DNA of 64,000 nt from Saprospiraceae bacterium (GCA_024103005.1 JAGFJA010000007.1:248001-312000); one strand, 5' to 3'; counted from the stretch's first letter, positions 8,556-17,903 are shown. Translations and numbers: made by a program. Notes: a model not told the origin generated them from the letters alone.

Positions 8556-9272
8556 ATGAAGAATCTGATTCAATTGCAGCAAAAAAATTGTCTGGAATGT
8601 GCCCTTAAAGGCCATTCTGTATTTTCCGTGCTTTCCGACGAACAGATAGAAAAAATAAATCACCATAAGTCGTGTGCGATCTATAAAAAAGGACAATATC
8701 TTTTTACACAGTTTAGTCGTCCGGTCGGGCTTTTTTGTATTTATACCGGCAAAATAAAGCTTTCAACCATCGGTACGGACGGTAAAGAACAAATTATTCG
8801 GCTGGCGAAGGATGGCGACATCATCGGCTACCGCGCCCTTATGACGGAGGAGCACCACCGCTTGTCTGCTATTGCATTGGAAGATAGCTCTGTTTGTCTG
8901 ATTGAAAAAGATTTTTTTGTCAAACTTGCATTCCAGGAGCCACAGTTGAGTAAACGCGTGTTTAAACTTATCAGTGAGGATCTGAGAAAGGCAGAAGAAC
9001 AGATTGTGTCTTTGTCTCAAAAAAATGTCCGTGAAAGAATAGCTGAAGCACTTTTGTTTCTGAAGGCAACATACGGTCTGGAGGCTGACGGTAAGACACT
9101 TTCAGTCAGATTGAGCCGTGAAGATTTCGCCGATTATATAGGCACATCTACTGAGAGCGTCATCAGGTTGTTATCTGAGTTGAATTCTTCAGGCATCATT
9201 GAATTAGTTGGGAAAAAAATATTAATTAATGACATTGAGCGGTTAGTCCGAACTGCAAACATTATAGTCTAA
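8556..9272 (+). CDS. Crp/Fnr-family transcription regulator of the cbb3 oxidase locus
   Basis: A 238-residue protein with an N-terminal cyclic-nucleotide-binding-like barrel (YKKGQYLF, GLFCIYTGKIKL, GDIIGYRALM) and a C-terminal winged HTH (residues about 165-235: RLSREDFADYIGTSTESVIR). The recognition helix keeps the Glu and Arg that read the GA/TC of TGA-N6-TCA sites in this family. Cys12 and Cys15 form a CxxC near the N-terminus, as in FNR, with Cys41 further on; whether they hold an Fe-S cluster is unknown, since the four-Cys FNR set is not complete. Position directly before the cbb3 genes suggests oxygen- or redox-dependent control of them. Confidence 0.88.
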   Translation: MKNLIQLQQKNCLECALKGHSVFSVLSDEQIEKINHHKSCAIYKKGQYLFTQFSRPVGLFCIYTGKIKLSTIGTDGKEQIIRLAKDGDIIGYRALMTEEHHRLSAIALEDSSVCLIEKDFFVKLAFQEPQLSKRVFKLISEDLRKAEEQIVSLSQKNVRERIAEALLFLKATYGLEADGKTLSVRLSREDFADYIGTSTESVIRLLSELNSSGIIELVGKKILINDIERLVRTANIIV

Positions 9273-9435
9273 GAAGCGATTTAGTTCAAACAATCCCTCG
9301 GACAAAAGCTTTAATTCAATATTTTTGTTAATATTCCGATTTTTAAGCCTTTTTTCAATAAAAATTTTTAAAAAATTCCCTGTTTTTATCCCTTTAAAAG
9401 TTATATTTCTCCTATTTATTTAAATAATTTTTAAG

Positions 9436-9453
9436 ATATGATATTTGTCATAT
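9436..9453. promoter_or_regulatory. Candidate Crp/Fnr operator before the cbb3 operon
   Basis: ATATGA (9436-9441) and TCATAT (9448-9453) are perfect reverse complements separated by six bases. This is the exact TGA-N6-TCA layout of Crp/Fnr sites. It lies 82 bases before the first start codon of the operon (9518) and 163 bases after the regulator gene. A CATCTTTG at 9496-9503 resembles the -7 box, which would put the site near -65. Confidence 0.65.
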
Positions 9454-9517
9454 ATTGACCTTGTAGTCGTCATATTTTAAGGATTATCCGATAGTCATCT
9501 TTGCATTGAACACATGG

Positions 9518-10015
9518 ATGATGGAAAATATCTCAGCGGATATAGAGAGACAATGTGATGTATTGGATCGCGAGGTTTATCCTGCGGTGCAAAGTATATT
9601 GGATTCGGCTGTCCTTTACTGTTGTGATGAGGAGCACGATATGGATATCAGGTCTCAGTCTTTGGCTGTTTTGCGCATCCGGAATGAGTTTGAAAGTCTG
9701 ACCCTGCTGGAGCGCAAATTAGTTTTCAGAGCGGTTAAACAGGCAGGCAAAAAAAAATCAGGTTTCTTGCAAGGATCGAATACCAACCTCGGGGAGTTGT
9801 TGAGATTGATGAAAAATAAAGATTTGAAAATTAAGTTTTACCTTAATCTGATCAATTCCGGTTGTCCTAAACAAACTTCAATTCTGGATGAGCTCAAATC
9901 TTCCTTTGATCAATTGTTTGATATAGAAAAACAGAAATTGTACGACTTGATCACACGATTGCTCCCTTTTTCCACCCCATTGGTTACCGGTACTTCATAT
10001 TTTAATAAAAACTAG
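9518..10015 (+). CDS. Unknown 165-residue protein, first gene of the cbb3 operon
   Basis: I do not recognise this protein. It is predicted to be soluble and mostly helical, with no signal peptide or membrane segment. Early parts are acidic (residues 1-60, with the CC pair in VLYCCDEEHD); the middle is basic (KQAGKKKSG), and there are four cysteines. ATG 9518 (or 9521) is preferred over a TTG at 9506 because the latter overlaps the promoter region. It ends four bases before ccoI and follows the Crp/Fnr operator, so it is cotranscribed with the oxidase genes and may be a cytoplasmic assembly or regulatory factor. That role is inference from position only. Confidence 0.7.
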   Translation: MMENISADIERQCDVLDREVYPAVQSILDSAVLYCCDEEHDMDIRSQSLAVLRIRNEFESLTLLERKLVFRAVKQAGKKKSGFLQGSNTNLGELLRLMKNKDLKIKFYLNLINSGCPKQTSILDELKSSFDQLFDIEKQKLYDLITRLLPFSTPLVTGTSYFNKN

Positions 10016-10019
10016 GCTT

Positions 10020-12428
10020 ATGGGTGTAGAGGTAAATACCGGAAAGAAAATAATTTGTGCCCATTGCGGCGGATCCTGTGATGCATCCATTAAGGCTTAT
10101 GAGTCTTTTTTTTGTTGCAACGGTTGCAAGGTTGTTTACGGGTTGTTACAGGAGAAGGGATTGTGTGATTATTATGAATTCAATGCTCATCCCGGTCAGA
10201 CCATTCAATCCCTTGTTTCAAAGAGTAAATATGAGTATCTGGATAATGAAGATATCCGTTCAAAACTGATTGTATTTAAAGATCACCAGCAGTCTCATGT
10301 TAATTTTTATCTGCCTCAGATGCATTGCAGCAGCTGTCTTTACTTGCTTGAAAACCTGCACAGGCTGAATTCAAAGGTGATCAGTGCACGGGTAGATTTT
10401 GTTCGGAAAGAGGTTTTAATTGCCTTTTTCCATGCAGACCTTTTGCTTTCTGAACTCGTTGTTTTACTTGCTTCCATAGGATATGAGCCCCACATCAGCT
10501 TCTCAGGCAATGAGGGTGACGCCTACAGAATGACAGACCGATCCAGGATTTATAAGCTCGGCATGGCCGGATTTTGCTTTGCCAACATAATGATGATGAG
10601 CCTTCCGCAGTATTTTGCAGGAAGCGTGAAAGTGGAGCCGTCGATAGCTCTTGCCCTGAAGTATGGTATGCTGGCACTTTCGCTTCCTGTCGTTTTTTAT
10701 TCGGGTGCAGAATTTTTCATTTCTTCATGGAATTCTCTCAAGGAAAAGTACCTCAATATTGATGTTCCTATTGCGCTTGCAATCGCCATCACCTTTATAA
10801 GAAGTGTATATGAAATTTTCTGGGGAAGTGGTGAAGGATACTTCGACAGTCTTGCAGGTATCATCTTCTTTATGCTGGTGGGGCGGCTGTTGCAGGATAA
10901 TGTGTACAAATCCCTTTCCTTCGACAGAGATTTTAAATCGTTCTTTCCTATTGCTGTAAGATGCTTAATTGATGAGGAAGTCAGTAGTAAGCCTCTTGAT
11001 CAGGTTGAACCCGACGATGTGCTGGTTATTCGGCCGGATGAAATCATACCGGTTGATGGTATTTTGTCCAAGGGAAAGGCGTATATAGACTATAGTTTTG
11101 TGACAGGTGAAAGTTTGCCGGTGGAAGTTGCAATCGGTGAACTGATTTATGCCGGTGGAAAGCAGACCGGCGAGAAAATTGAAGTGATTGCTATTAAAAG
11201 TGTTTCACAAAGTTATCTGACCAATTTATGGAATAAAAATGTATTTAAGGATAAATCAAAAAGCCGGTCCTACATCGATATATTCAGCAAATATTTTACA
11301 CTGATTTTATTCGTTTTGGCCGGAATAACTGCCGTTTACTGGTTAAGGGAAGGGCGACCGGATATGTTGTGGAGTGCGCTTACTTCCATGTTTATCATTG
11401 CCTGCCCGTGCGCTTTGTTACTGACTGCTACCTTTACTTATGGACGATTGATGCGGATGTTCGGAAAAAATGGGCTGTATATCAGGCATCATGATGTGGT
11501 AGAGAAGATGTCAGAAATAGATTATCTTGTATTTGATAAGACAGGAACCTTGACCAATCACTCTCCGGCAGGCTTGACCTATCATGGTCGCGGACTTGAA
11601 ATATGGGAAAAGGGATTAATACATTCACTTGCCGGCCAATCAAGTCATCCCCTGAGCAGGGCAATAGCCGAACACCTTAAAGAATCTCCTGCAATAGAAG
11701 TAGAAAGTTATAAAAATCATCCGGGAAAGGGTATAGAAGGCTGGTATGAGAATAAACATGTTAAGCTTGGCTCTGCAGAATTTACAGGAGTGAAGGCGGA
11801 TGAACATGTCTTTGAGTCTTCAATAGTGTATTATTCGATTGATAATGAGGTCAAGGGTTGGTTTGAGATAAGAAATGCTTACAGACCCGGCGTATCAGAG
11901 ATGATCAGATATTTGAAGAAAAAATACAAAATAGCAATTTTAAGCGGTGACCATGAGGGCGAAAAGGAATATCTGAATCAACTGATAGGTGCCGATAATC
12001 AGAGTTTGTTTACCCAAAGTCCGCAGCAAAAGTTTGAATTTATTAAATCACTGCAGCAAAAAGGTCACACCATCATGATGATTGGTGACGGGCTGAATGA
12101 TGCCGGCGCATTGAAGCAAAGCGATGTTGGGATAGCGATCAGCGATTCAGTCAACAACTTTACACCTGCGGCAGATGGTATCCTGGAAGGTTCGGCTCTT
12201 ACCGGACTTAGTCGATTAATGAAGCTGGCCACGGCTGGTCGGTACATCATTTATCTGACTTTTTTTGTATCGGTATTATATAACTTGGTCGGCTTATGGT
12301 TTGCCGTTCAGGGAATTTTATATCCGGTTGTCGCTGCCATACTTATGCCTGCAAGTTCTCTGACCATTATCTTTCTTACCTATACGCTGAGTGGTTTGAT
12401 AGGAAAAAAATTAAACTTAAAAGATTGA
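10020..12428 (+). CDS. ccoI: Copper-transporting P1B-type ATPase for cbb3 oxidase assembly
   Basis: An 802-residue heavy-metal P-type ATPase. The cytoplasmic N-terminus has a Cys-rich zinc-ribbon-like segment (CAHCGGSC, CCNGC; residues about 15-45) and an HMA domain with MHCSSC (about 101-106). The core has TGES (actuator), the transmembrane CPC copper site in ACPCALLL, DKTGTLTN with the phosphorylated Asp, and GDGLNDAGAL. CcoI/FixI exports Cu+ for the haem-copper centre of cbb3 oxidase. It is followed by ccoS after two bases, the typical order for this locus. Confidence 0.95.
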   Translation: MGVEVNTGKKIICAHCGGSCDASIKAYESFFCCNGCKVVYGLLQEKGLCDYYEFNAHPGQTIQSLVSKSKYEYLDNEDIRSKLIVFKDHQQSHVNFYLPQMHCSSCLYLLENLHRLNSKVISARVDFVRKEVLIAFFHADLLLSELVVLLASIGYEPHISFSGNEGDAYRMTDRSRIYKLGMAGFCFANIMMMSLPQYFAGSVKVEPSIALALKYGMLALSLPVVFYSGAEFFISSWNSLKEKYLNIDVPIALAIAITFIRSVYEIFWGSGEGYFDSLAGIIFFMLVGRLLQDNVYKSLSFDRDFKSFFPIAVRCLIDEEVSSKPLDQVEPDDVLVIRPDEIIPVDGILSKGKAYIDYSFVTGESLPVEVAIGELIYAGGKQTGEKIEVIAIKSVSQSYLTNLWNKNVFKDKSKSRSYIDIFSKYFTLILFVLAGITAVYWLREGRPDMLWSALTSMFIIACPCALLLTATFTYGRLMRMFGKNGLYIRHHDVVEKMSEIDYLVFDKTGTLTNHSPAGLTYHGRGLEIWEKGLIHSLAGQSSHPLSRAIAEHLKESPAIEVESYKNHPGKGIEGWYENKHVKLGSAEFTGVKADEHVFESSIVYYSIDNEVKGWFEIRNAYRPGVSEMIRYLKKKYKIAILSGDHEGEKEYLNQLIGADNQSLFTQSPQQKFEFIKSLQQKGHTIMMIGDGLNDAGALKQSDVGIAISDSVNNFTPAADGILEGSALTGLSRLMKLATAGRYIIYLTFFVSVLYNLVGLWFAVQGILYPVVAAILMPASSLTIIFLTYTLSGLIGKKLNLKD

Positions 12429-12430
12429 AT

Positions 12431-12592
12431 ATGAGTGTGTTGATTGGGTTGCTGGTGGTAAGCATGTTGATTTCCGGAGGATTTTTAATTGCTTTTTTTT
12501 GGAGCAATAAAAACGGTCAGTTTGAAGACCAGTTTTCATCTGCCAACCGCATATTATTTGAGGATAAAATTAAAACGAAAAATAAAAATTAA
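12431..12592 (+). CDS. ccoS: cbb3 oxidase maturation protein CcoS
   Basis: A 53-residue single-span membrane protein: LIGLLVVSMLISGGFLIAFFW, then an NGQFED motif, which is the family signature (GQFDD/ED). CcoS is needed for insertion of redox cofactors into cbb3 oxidase. The ATG at 12431 was chosen because it follows ccoI by two bases; a longer reading frame upstream lies wholly inside ccoI. ccoN starts four bases after its stop. Confidence 0.92.
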   Translation: MSVLIGLLVVSMLISGGFLIAFFWSNKNGQFEDQFSSANRILFEDKIKTKNKN

Positions 12593-12596
12593 TCAC

Positions 12597-14717
12597 ATGG
12601 AATTACAGAAGTTTCAGTACGACAATGAAATATCCAGGAATTTTGCAATTGCCACCATTTTGTGGGGTATTGTAGGGATGTTGGTTGGAGTAATTGCTGC
12701 TTTTCAGCTTGCATTTCCGGCCTTGAATCTGGGTATAGAGTACACGACGTTTGGTCGATTAAGACCTGTACACACCAATGCCGTCATTTTTGCCTTTGTC
12801 GGGAATGGCATTTTTACGGCGGTTTATTATTCATTGCCACGACTGGTCAAAGCCGAGATGTGGAGTAAAGCTCTCAGTAAGATTCACTTCTGGGGCTGGC
12901 AGCTGATTATCCTTGCTGGTGCAGTTACCCTGATGATGGGTTATACCTCAGCCAAGGAATATGCCGAACTTGAATGGCCTCTTGATATTGCTATAGCCGT
13001 AATCTGGGTTATTTTCGGTATCAATATGTTCGGTACCATCCTTCGCCGACGAGAACGTCACCTTTATGTGGCAATATGGTTCTTCATCGGTTCATGGGTT
13101 ACAGTGGCTATGCTTCACATTGTCAATTCCTTTGAGTTGCCGATTAGTTTCATGAAAAGTTATTCCTGGTATGCAGGCGTGCAGGATGCCCTTGTGCAGT
13201 GGTGGTATGGACACAATGCCGTGGCATTCTTTCTGACTACTCCATACCTTGGACTGATGTATTATTTCCTGCCCAAAGCTGCAGGGCGTCCGGTTTACTC
13301 ATACAGACTAAGTATCGTACACTTCTGGTCATTGATTTTTCTGTATATCTGGGCGGGGCCACATCACTTGCTTTATACGGCACTTCCGGAATGGGCTCAG
13401 TCCTTGGGCACGGTGTTTTCGATTATGCTGTTATTGCCATCATGGGGAGGCATGCTCAATGGTTTGTTTACCCTGCGGGGTGCTTGGGATAAGGTAAGAG
13501 TAGATCCTATTTTGAAATTCTTTGTTGTTGCAGTTACCTGTTACGGAATGGCGACCTTTGAAGGCCCGATGCTTTCGCTGAAGAATGTAAATGCTATCTC
13601 ACATTACAGTGACTGGACTGTTGCCCACGTCCATATCGGTGCATTGGGATGGAATGGATTTTTGACTTTTGGTATGCTGTACTGGCTATTTCCGAGATTA
13701 TTCAATACAAAACTTTATTCCGTAAAATGGGCGTCAACTCATTTCTGGATTGCTTCTGCAGGCATTGTATTGTATGCTATTCCATTGTATTGGGCTGCAT
13801 TCCGTTCTTATTTTATGATGTCAGCATTTACACCGGAGGGGCAGTTACAATACCAGTTTATTGATATCGTCCAGTCTATTGTTCCATTCTATGTGTTGAG
13901 AGCATTGGGCGGGACTTTATTCCTGGCAGGTGTTGTGCTGATGGCATACAACCTGTATAAGACGGTTAAATCCGGTGAATTTGTCAGGACTGAGGATGCT
14001 GAAGCGCCTGCATTGGCCAAGAAATATGTCAAGCCAAAAAATGCGCACTGGCACAGCTGGGTTGAAAGGAGACCAATTACGCTATTGGTACTCAGTTTGA
14101 TCGTTGTCGGCATAGGCGGATTGGTGGAGATGGTTCCTACTTTCTTGGTGAAAACCAATATTCCTACTATTTCTGAAGTTAAGCCATATACGCCACTTGA
14201 GCTGCATGGTCGGGATATTTATATAAAAGAAGGTTGCTACAACTGCCACTCACAGATGATTAGACCGTTCAGATATGAAGTTTCCAGGTTTGGCGACTAT
14301 TCCAAGGCAGGAGAATTCGTTTATGATCACCCGTACCAGTGGGGAAGTAAGCGTACAGGACCGGATCTGGCGCGTATTGGCGGAAAATATCCTGATTCAT
14401 GGCATTTCAACCACATGCTGGAGCCTGAGTCCATGGCACCGGGTACCATCATGCCGCCTTACCCATGGCTTTTTGAAAAATCGGTAGATGCAAGTACCAC
14501 CATGAGTAAAATATATGCTATGCGTAAGCTGGGCGTACCTTATCCGAAAGGTTATGAAAGTAAGGCAAATGCCGACATGAAAAAACAGGCAGAGAAGATT
14601 GTGGACAATCTGAAAAAAGATAAACTGAATATTTCGAGTGATAAAGAAATTGTTGCCCTGATTGCTTATTTGCAACGAATGGGAACAGATGCTAAAACTA
14701 TAAATACAGCAGAATGA
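12597..14717 (+). CDS. ccoNO: cbb3-type cytochrome c oxidase, fused subunits I and II (CcoN-CcoO)
   Basis: A 706-residue fusion. Residues about 1-470 are CcoN, the 12-helix catalytic subunit, with haem and Cu ligands in RPVHTNA, WWYGHNAVAF, GPHHLLYTAL and VAHVHIGALG. Residues about 500-700 are CcoO, a membrane-anchored monohaem cytochrome c with C547-x-x-C550-H551 (CYNCHSQMIRPFRYE). Separate in Proteobacteria, these subunits are commonly fused in Bacteroidota. The enzyme reduces O2 to water with high affinity and pumps protons. ATG 12597 follows ccoS by four bases; an earlier in-frame start would lie inside ccoS. Confidence 0.96.
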   Translation: MELQKFQYDNEISRNFAIATILWGIVGMLVGVIAAFQLAFPALNLGIEYTTFGRLRPVHTNAVIFAFVGNGIFTAVYYSLPRLVKAEMWSKALSKIHFWGWQLIILAGAVTLMMGYTSAKEYAELEWPLDIAIAVIWVIFGINMFGTILRRRERHLYVAIWFFIGSWVTVAMLHIVNSFELPISFMKSYSWYAGVQDALVQWWYGHNAVAFFLTTPYLGLMYYFLPKAAGRPVYSYRLSIVHFWSLIFLYIWAGPHHLLYTALPEWAQSLGTVFSIMLLLPSWGGMLNGLFTLRGAWDKVRVDPILKFFVVAVTCYGMATFEGPMLSLKNVNAISHYSDWTVAHVHIGALGWNGFLTFGMLYWLFPRLFNTKLYSVKWASTHFWIASAGIVLYAIPLYWAAFRSYFMMSAFTPEGQLQYQFIDIVQSIVPFYVLRALGGTLFLAGVVLMAYNLYKTVKSGEFVRTEDAEAPALAKKYVKPKNAHWHSWVERRPITLLVLSLIVVGIGGLVEMVPTFLVKTNIPTISEVKPYTPLELHGRDIYIKEGCYNCHSQMIRPFRYEVSRFGDYSKAGEFVYDHPYQWGSKRTGPDLARIGGKYPDSWHFNHMLEPESMAPGTIMPPYPWLFEKSVDASTTMSKIYAMRKLGVPYPKGYESKANADMKKQAEKIVDNLKKDKLNISSDKEIVALIAYLQRMGTDAKTINTAE

Positions 14718-14902
14718 AATTTGGAACATATTTAACCGAGATAAAAGGCGTGTCTGTATATCCGATTATCTCACTGGTACTCTTTGTTGCCTTTTTTGCC
14801 CTTGTTATCATATGGGCATATCGTTCGGACAGTAAAGATATAGAGCATTTTGAAAAGTTGCCTTTGGAAGATGGGCAGATTTCTGATTCAAATAACATTT
14901 AA
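14714..14902 (+). CDS. ccoQ: cbb3 oxidase small subunit CcoQ
   Basis: A 62-residue protein with one transmembrane helix (residues about 15-37, VYPIISLVLFVAFFALVIIW) and a charged C-terminus, in the usual place of CcoQ/FixQ between ccoNO and ccoP. It starts with an ATGA overlap with the ccoNO stop. CcoQ stabilises the complex. Assignment rests on size, topology and position; sequence conservation in this family is low. Confidence 0.85.
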   Translation: MKFGTYLTEIKGVSVYPIISLVLFVAFFALVIIWAYRSDSKDIEHFEKLPLEDGQISDSNNI

Positions 14903-14911
14903 TTCAAGACC

Positions 14912-16045
14912 ATGAAACGTAATATATTTTTATCACTTTTAGTTTCTGTGGGAAGCGCGTCATTTTCAGGCATAATGGCACAGAGTGAAGGCTCCCGACA
15001 GGATGCTTCCATGATATCGGCCCTGGAGTTGTATGACTGGATATTATTGGCCTTTGCAGGAGTTTTGCTACTCATTATTTTTATCCTTGCCAATACCTTG
15101 CACCTGGCGATGTCAAAACCTTTGTCGGAGAAAATTAAGAATAGCGGCGATAAGTCTAAGTTTGTAACCATCCTTGGTATTGTGTTTTTTACCGGTATGT
15201 GTGCAGTGGACGCCAATGCGGAAAATGAAGGCATGAATCCATTGCTGAGCCCGGTCAGACTGGTTGTGTATCTTGTGTTACTGATAGAGCTAATAGCTAT
15301 TGTAGTGCTCATCAACTGGATTAAATACTTTACCGGAATCAAAGATTATCAGGAGAAGGAAAACGCTTTAAAGGAAAAGAAAGTGTGGAGTTTTTCCGGA
15401 TTTTGGCATAAGTTTAATCGGTTTAAATCAGCTGAAGAAGAAGCCTCTCTTGATATTGGCCATAGCTATGATGGCATCCGGGAACTGGACAATGCGACGC
15501 CGCCTTGGTTTACGGTTAGTTTTATTGCCACGATTATTTTTGCCTTTGTCTATATGTACCGATATCATGTAGCATATTCCGCACCTAATCAAATGCAGGA
15601 GTACAAGATGGAAGTGTCGAAGGCGCTGGCAGAACAAAAGGCTTATCTTGCAAGTCAGGGAAACTTGGTAGATGAGACCAATGTAACAATGCTGGATGGG
15701 AGTGGAATATCCGCCGGTAAGGGATTGTATGCAAGTAACTGTGTGGCCTGTCATGGAGCCAATGGTGAAGGCGGTGTCGGACCTAATCTGACAGATGACT
15801 ATTGGTTGCACGGCGGAAAGATTAATGATATATTTAAAGTAATCAAATATGGTGTACTGGACAAGGGTATGAAGTCCTGGCAAGAGGATTTTTCGCCAAA
15901 TCAGATAGCTCAGTTGGCCAGTTTTATTAAATCTATTCATGGCACTAACCCGCCGGGAGCTAAAGAAAAGCAGGGTGAGAAATATGTCGAAACCCCCACG
16001 GGAACTGATAACCAGGGTACTCCGGACAGCACTGCAATAAAATAA
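14912..16045 (+). CDS. ccoP: cbb3 oxidase subunit III (CcoP), single haem c
   Basis: A 377-residue protein with a signal-like N-terminus, then membrane helices at about residues 40-65, 85-100, 115-140 and 200-215, the FixP N-terminal motif DGIRELDNATPPWF, and one cytochrome c domain with C277-V-A-C280-H281 and an axial Met in KGMKSW. Proteobacterial CcoP has two haems and one helix; the Bacteroidota form has one haem and an extended membrane part. The tail is hydrophilic and repeat-poor. It passes electrons from soluble cytochrome c to CcoO. Confidence 0.95.
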   Translation: MKRNIFLSLLVSVGSASFSGIMAQSEGSRQDASMISALELYDWILLAFAGVLLLIIFILANTLHLAMSKPLSEKIKNSGDKSKFVTILGIVFFTGMCAVDANAENEGMNPLLSPVRLVVYLVLLIELIAIVVLINWIKYFTGIKDYQEKENALKEKKVWSFSGFWHKFNRFKSAEEEASLDIGHSYDGIRELDNATPPWFTVSFIATIIFAFVYMYRYHVAYSAPNQMQEYKMEVSKALAEQKAYLASQGNLVDETNVTMLDGSGISAGKGLYASNCVACHGANGEGGVGPNLTDDYWLHGGKINDIFKVIKYGVLDKGMKSWQEDFSPNQIAQLASFIKSIHGTNPPGAKEKQGEKYVETPTGTDNQGTPDSTAIK

Positions 16046-16051
16046 TTTAAA

Positions 16052-17455
16052 ATGATAGAAGATAGTATATACGACACCGGAAATGCCGCCTTTCGGGACA
16101 GAATGAGCGATACCACTGCAGAAGGTAAGCGTAAGTGGTTTTATGTAAGTAGACCTAACGGCAAATTCACCAAGTGGCGGAGCTATCTCAACTTCTTTTA
16201 TTTTGCCCTATTCTTTACACTGCCTCTTTTGAGGTATCAGGGACGACCGTTTTTTATGATTAATTTTCCCAAAGGTGAATTTATTGTCTTTGGGAAAATA
16301 TTCTGGCCACAGGATTTCTTCCTTTTTGCAATGGGTATGATTACCATGATTGTCTTCGTAATTCTATTTACGGTGATTTTCGGACGATTGTTTTGCGGAT
16401 GGGTATGCCCGCAGACTGTCTTCCTGGAAGGCTTATTCAGAAAAATAGAATGGTGGATAGAAGGCAGTCCGGCACAGCAAAAAAAATTGGATCAGATGCC
16501 ATGGAACTGGGAGAAAATCAGGAAGAAAGGTCTGAAACACTTAATTTTCCTTGCCATTTCTTTTTTAATTGCCAATACTTTTCTTGCCTACATCATCAGC
16601 ACAGATGAATTGGTTCAGATTATCCGTGAGCCTGTAACAGAGCACCTGACACTCCTTACGGGAATCATTGCCTTTACGCTTACGTTTTACGGCGTTTTTG
16701 CTTATGTCAGAGAAATTGTATGTACGACAATCTGTCCCTATGGCAGACTTCAAAGTGTTTTATTGGATCAGGATTCCATGCAGGTTTCTTATGATTATGT
16801 CAGAGGTGAACCAAGGGGCAAGATGTCCAGGAATGCAGAGAATGATAACGGAGATTGTATCGACTGTAAGAAGTGTGTCATTGTTTGTCCTACGGGCATC
16901 GATATCAGGGATGGAATTCAGATGGAATGTGTAGGGTGTACTGCATGTATAGATGCATGTGACGAGGTGATGGACAAGATAGGCAGACCCCTCGGACTTA
17001 TCCGGTATGCCTCTGAGAAGGAGATACGGGAAAATAAGAAATTTAAATTCACCTCAAGGATGAAGGTATATTCGGGTGTCCTCGTTGTCCTTTTGGGAAT
17101 CATGACTTATATGATAGCTTCATCCAAGTCAATTTCAGGCAACATTTCAAGAGTGAAAGGGCAGTTGTATCAGGAATTGGAAGGCGGTAAGCTGAGTAAT
17201 CTCTATGAAGCCAAAATTCTGAATAAAATGAACAAGGAATATCCTGTAGAATTAAAATTAATCGGAACGGAAGGGTCCATAAAAATGGTGGATACCCACC
17301 CGGTGCTGAAAAAGCAGGGTCACACCAACCTTACCTTCTTTGTAATTCTTGACGAGAATAAGGTGGTAAAAAGAAGCAATAAAATCACCATCGGCATTTA
17401 TGCAGGGAATGAATTGATGGATAAAGTAAATACTACATTTTTAGGACCATTTTAA
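16052..17455 (+). CDS. ccoG: cbb3 oxidase accessory iron-sulfur protein CcoG
   Basis: A 467-residue membrane protein. Motifs: FCGWVCPQTVFLEGLFRKIEWW (NapH-like, in the membrane part), CTTICPYGRLQSVL, and a two-cluster ferredoxin segment CIDCKKCVIVCPTG and CVGCTACIDACD, each with the spacing of a 4Fe-4S site. The C-terminus is a FixG-type Ig-like periplasmic domain. CcoG reduces Cu2+ to Cu+ for delivery to the oxidase. It begins six bases after ccoP. Confidence 0.95.
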   Translation: MIEDSIYDTGNAAFRDRMSDTTAEGKRKWFYVSRPNGKFTKWRSYLNFFYFALFFTLPLLRYQGRPFFMINFPKGEFIVFGKIFWPQDFFLFAMGMITMIVFVILFTVIFGRLFCGWVCPQTVFLEGLFRKIEWWIEGSPAQQKKLDQMPWNWEKIRKKGLKHLIFLAISFLIANTFLAYIISTDELVQIIREPVTEHLTLLTGIIAFTLTFYGVFAYVREIVCTTICPYGRLQSVLLDQDSMQVSYDYVRGEPRGKMSRNAENDNGDCIDCKKCVIVCPTGIDIRDGIQMECVGCTACIDACDEVMDKIGRPLGLIRYASEKEIRENKKFKFTSRMKVYSGVLVVLLGIMTYMIASSKSISGNISRVKGQLYQELEGGKLSNLYEAKILNKMNKEYPVELKLIGTEGSIKMVDTHPVLKKQGHTNLTFFVILDENKVVKRSNKITIGIYAGNELMDKVNTTFLGPF

Positions 17456-17468
17456 TAAAGTTACAGGT

Positions 17469-17903
17469 ATGAATTGGGGACATGGTATCTTGATTACAAT
17501 CATCATTTTCGTTGCAAGTATCTTAGGCATGGTGGTTTTATCATCCCGGCAAACCATCGACATGATGGATGATCGATATTATGAGAAAGAACTAAGACAT
17601 CAGGAATTAATTGACCAGTCAGAGAATTTTGCGAGTGCAAAAGGGAAGGTTGATCTGCAAATCAAGGACAGTTCAATTATTTTGACGCTGCCTCATAACC
17701 TTTCAGATGCTATTTCTTCCGGGAATATCATCTTTATGCGACTTTCAAATAAAAATATGGATGTAAATATCCCGCTGAAAATGGATGACGGCAGGCAGGA
17801 AATAGACAAAAGCCTCTTTGTGAAAGGAATGTATCAGGTCAGGATGAAGTGGGTGAATAAGGGTACGGCTTATTATCAGACATTTAATTTTATGGTCTCC
17901 TGA
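17469..17903 (+). CDS. ccoH: FixH/CcoH-type oxidase assembly protein
   Basis: A 144-residue protein with a single N-terminal membrane span (residues 1-25, ending VVLSSRQTIDMMDD) and the family motif DDRYYEKEL directly after it, then a periplasmic beta domain ending MKWVNKGTAYYQTFNF. FixH/CcoH is a stable partner needed for assembly of cbb3 oxidase. The stop codon TGA shares its last base with the next ATG. Confidence 0.92.
   Translation: MNWGHGILITIIIFVASILGMVVLSSRQTIDMMDDRYYEKELRHQELIDQSENFASAKGKVDLQIKDSSIILTLPHNLSDAISSGNIIFMRLSNKNMDVNIPLKMDDGRQEIDKSLFVKGMYQVRMKWVNKGTAYYQTFNFMVS

Noticed and set aside
8556-9272. Canonical FNR with an N-terminal 4Fe-4S cluster
   Set aside because: Only one CxxC pair is seen near the N-terminus and the full four-cysteine set is missing, so only the Crp/Fnr family is claimed.
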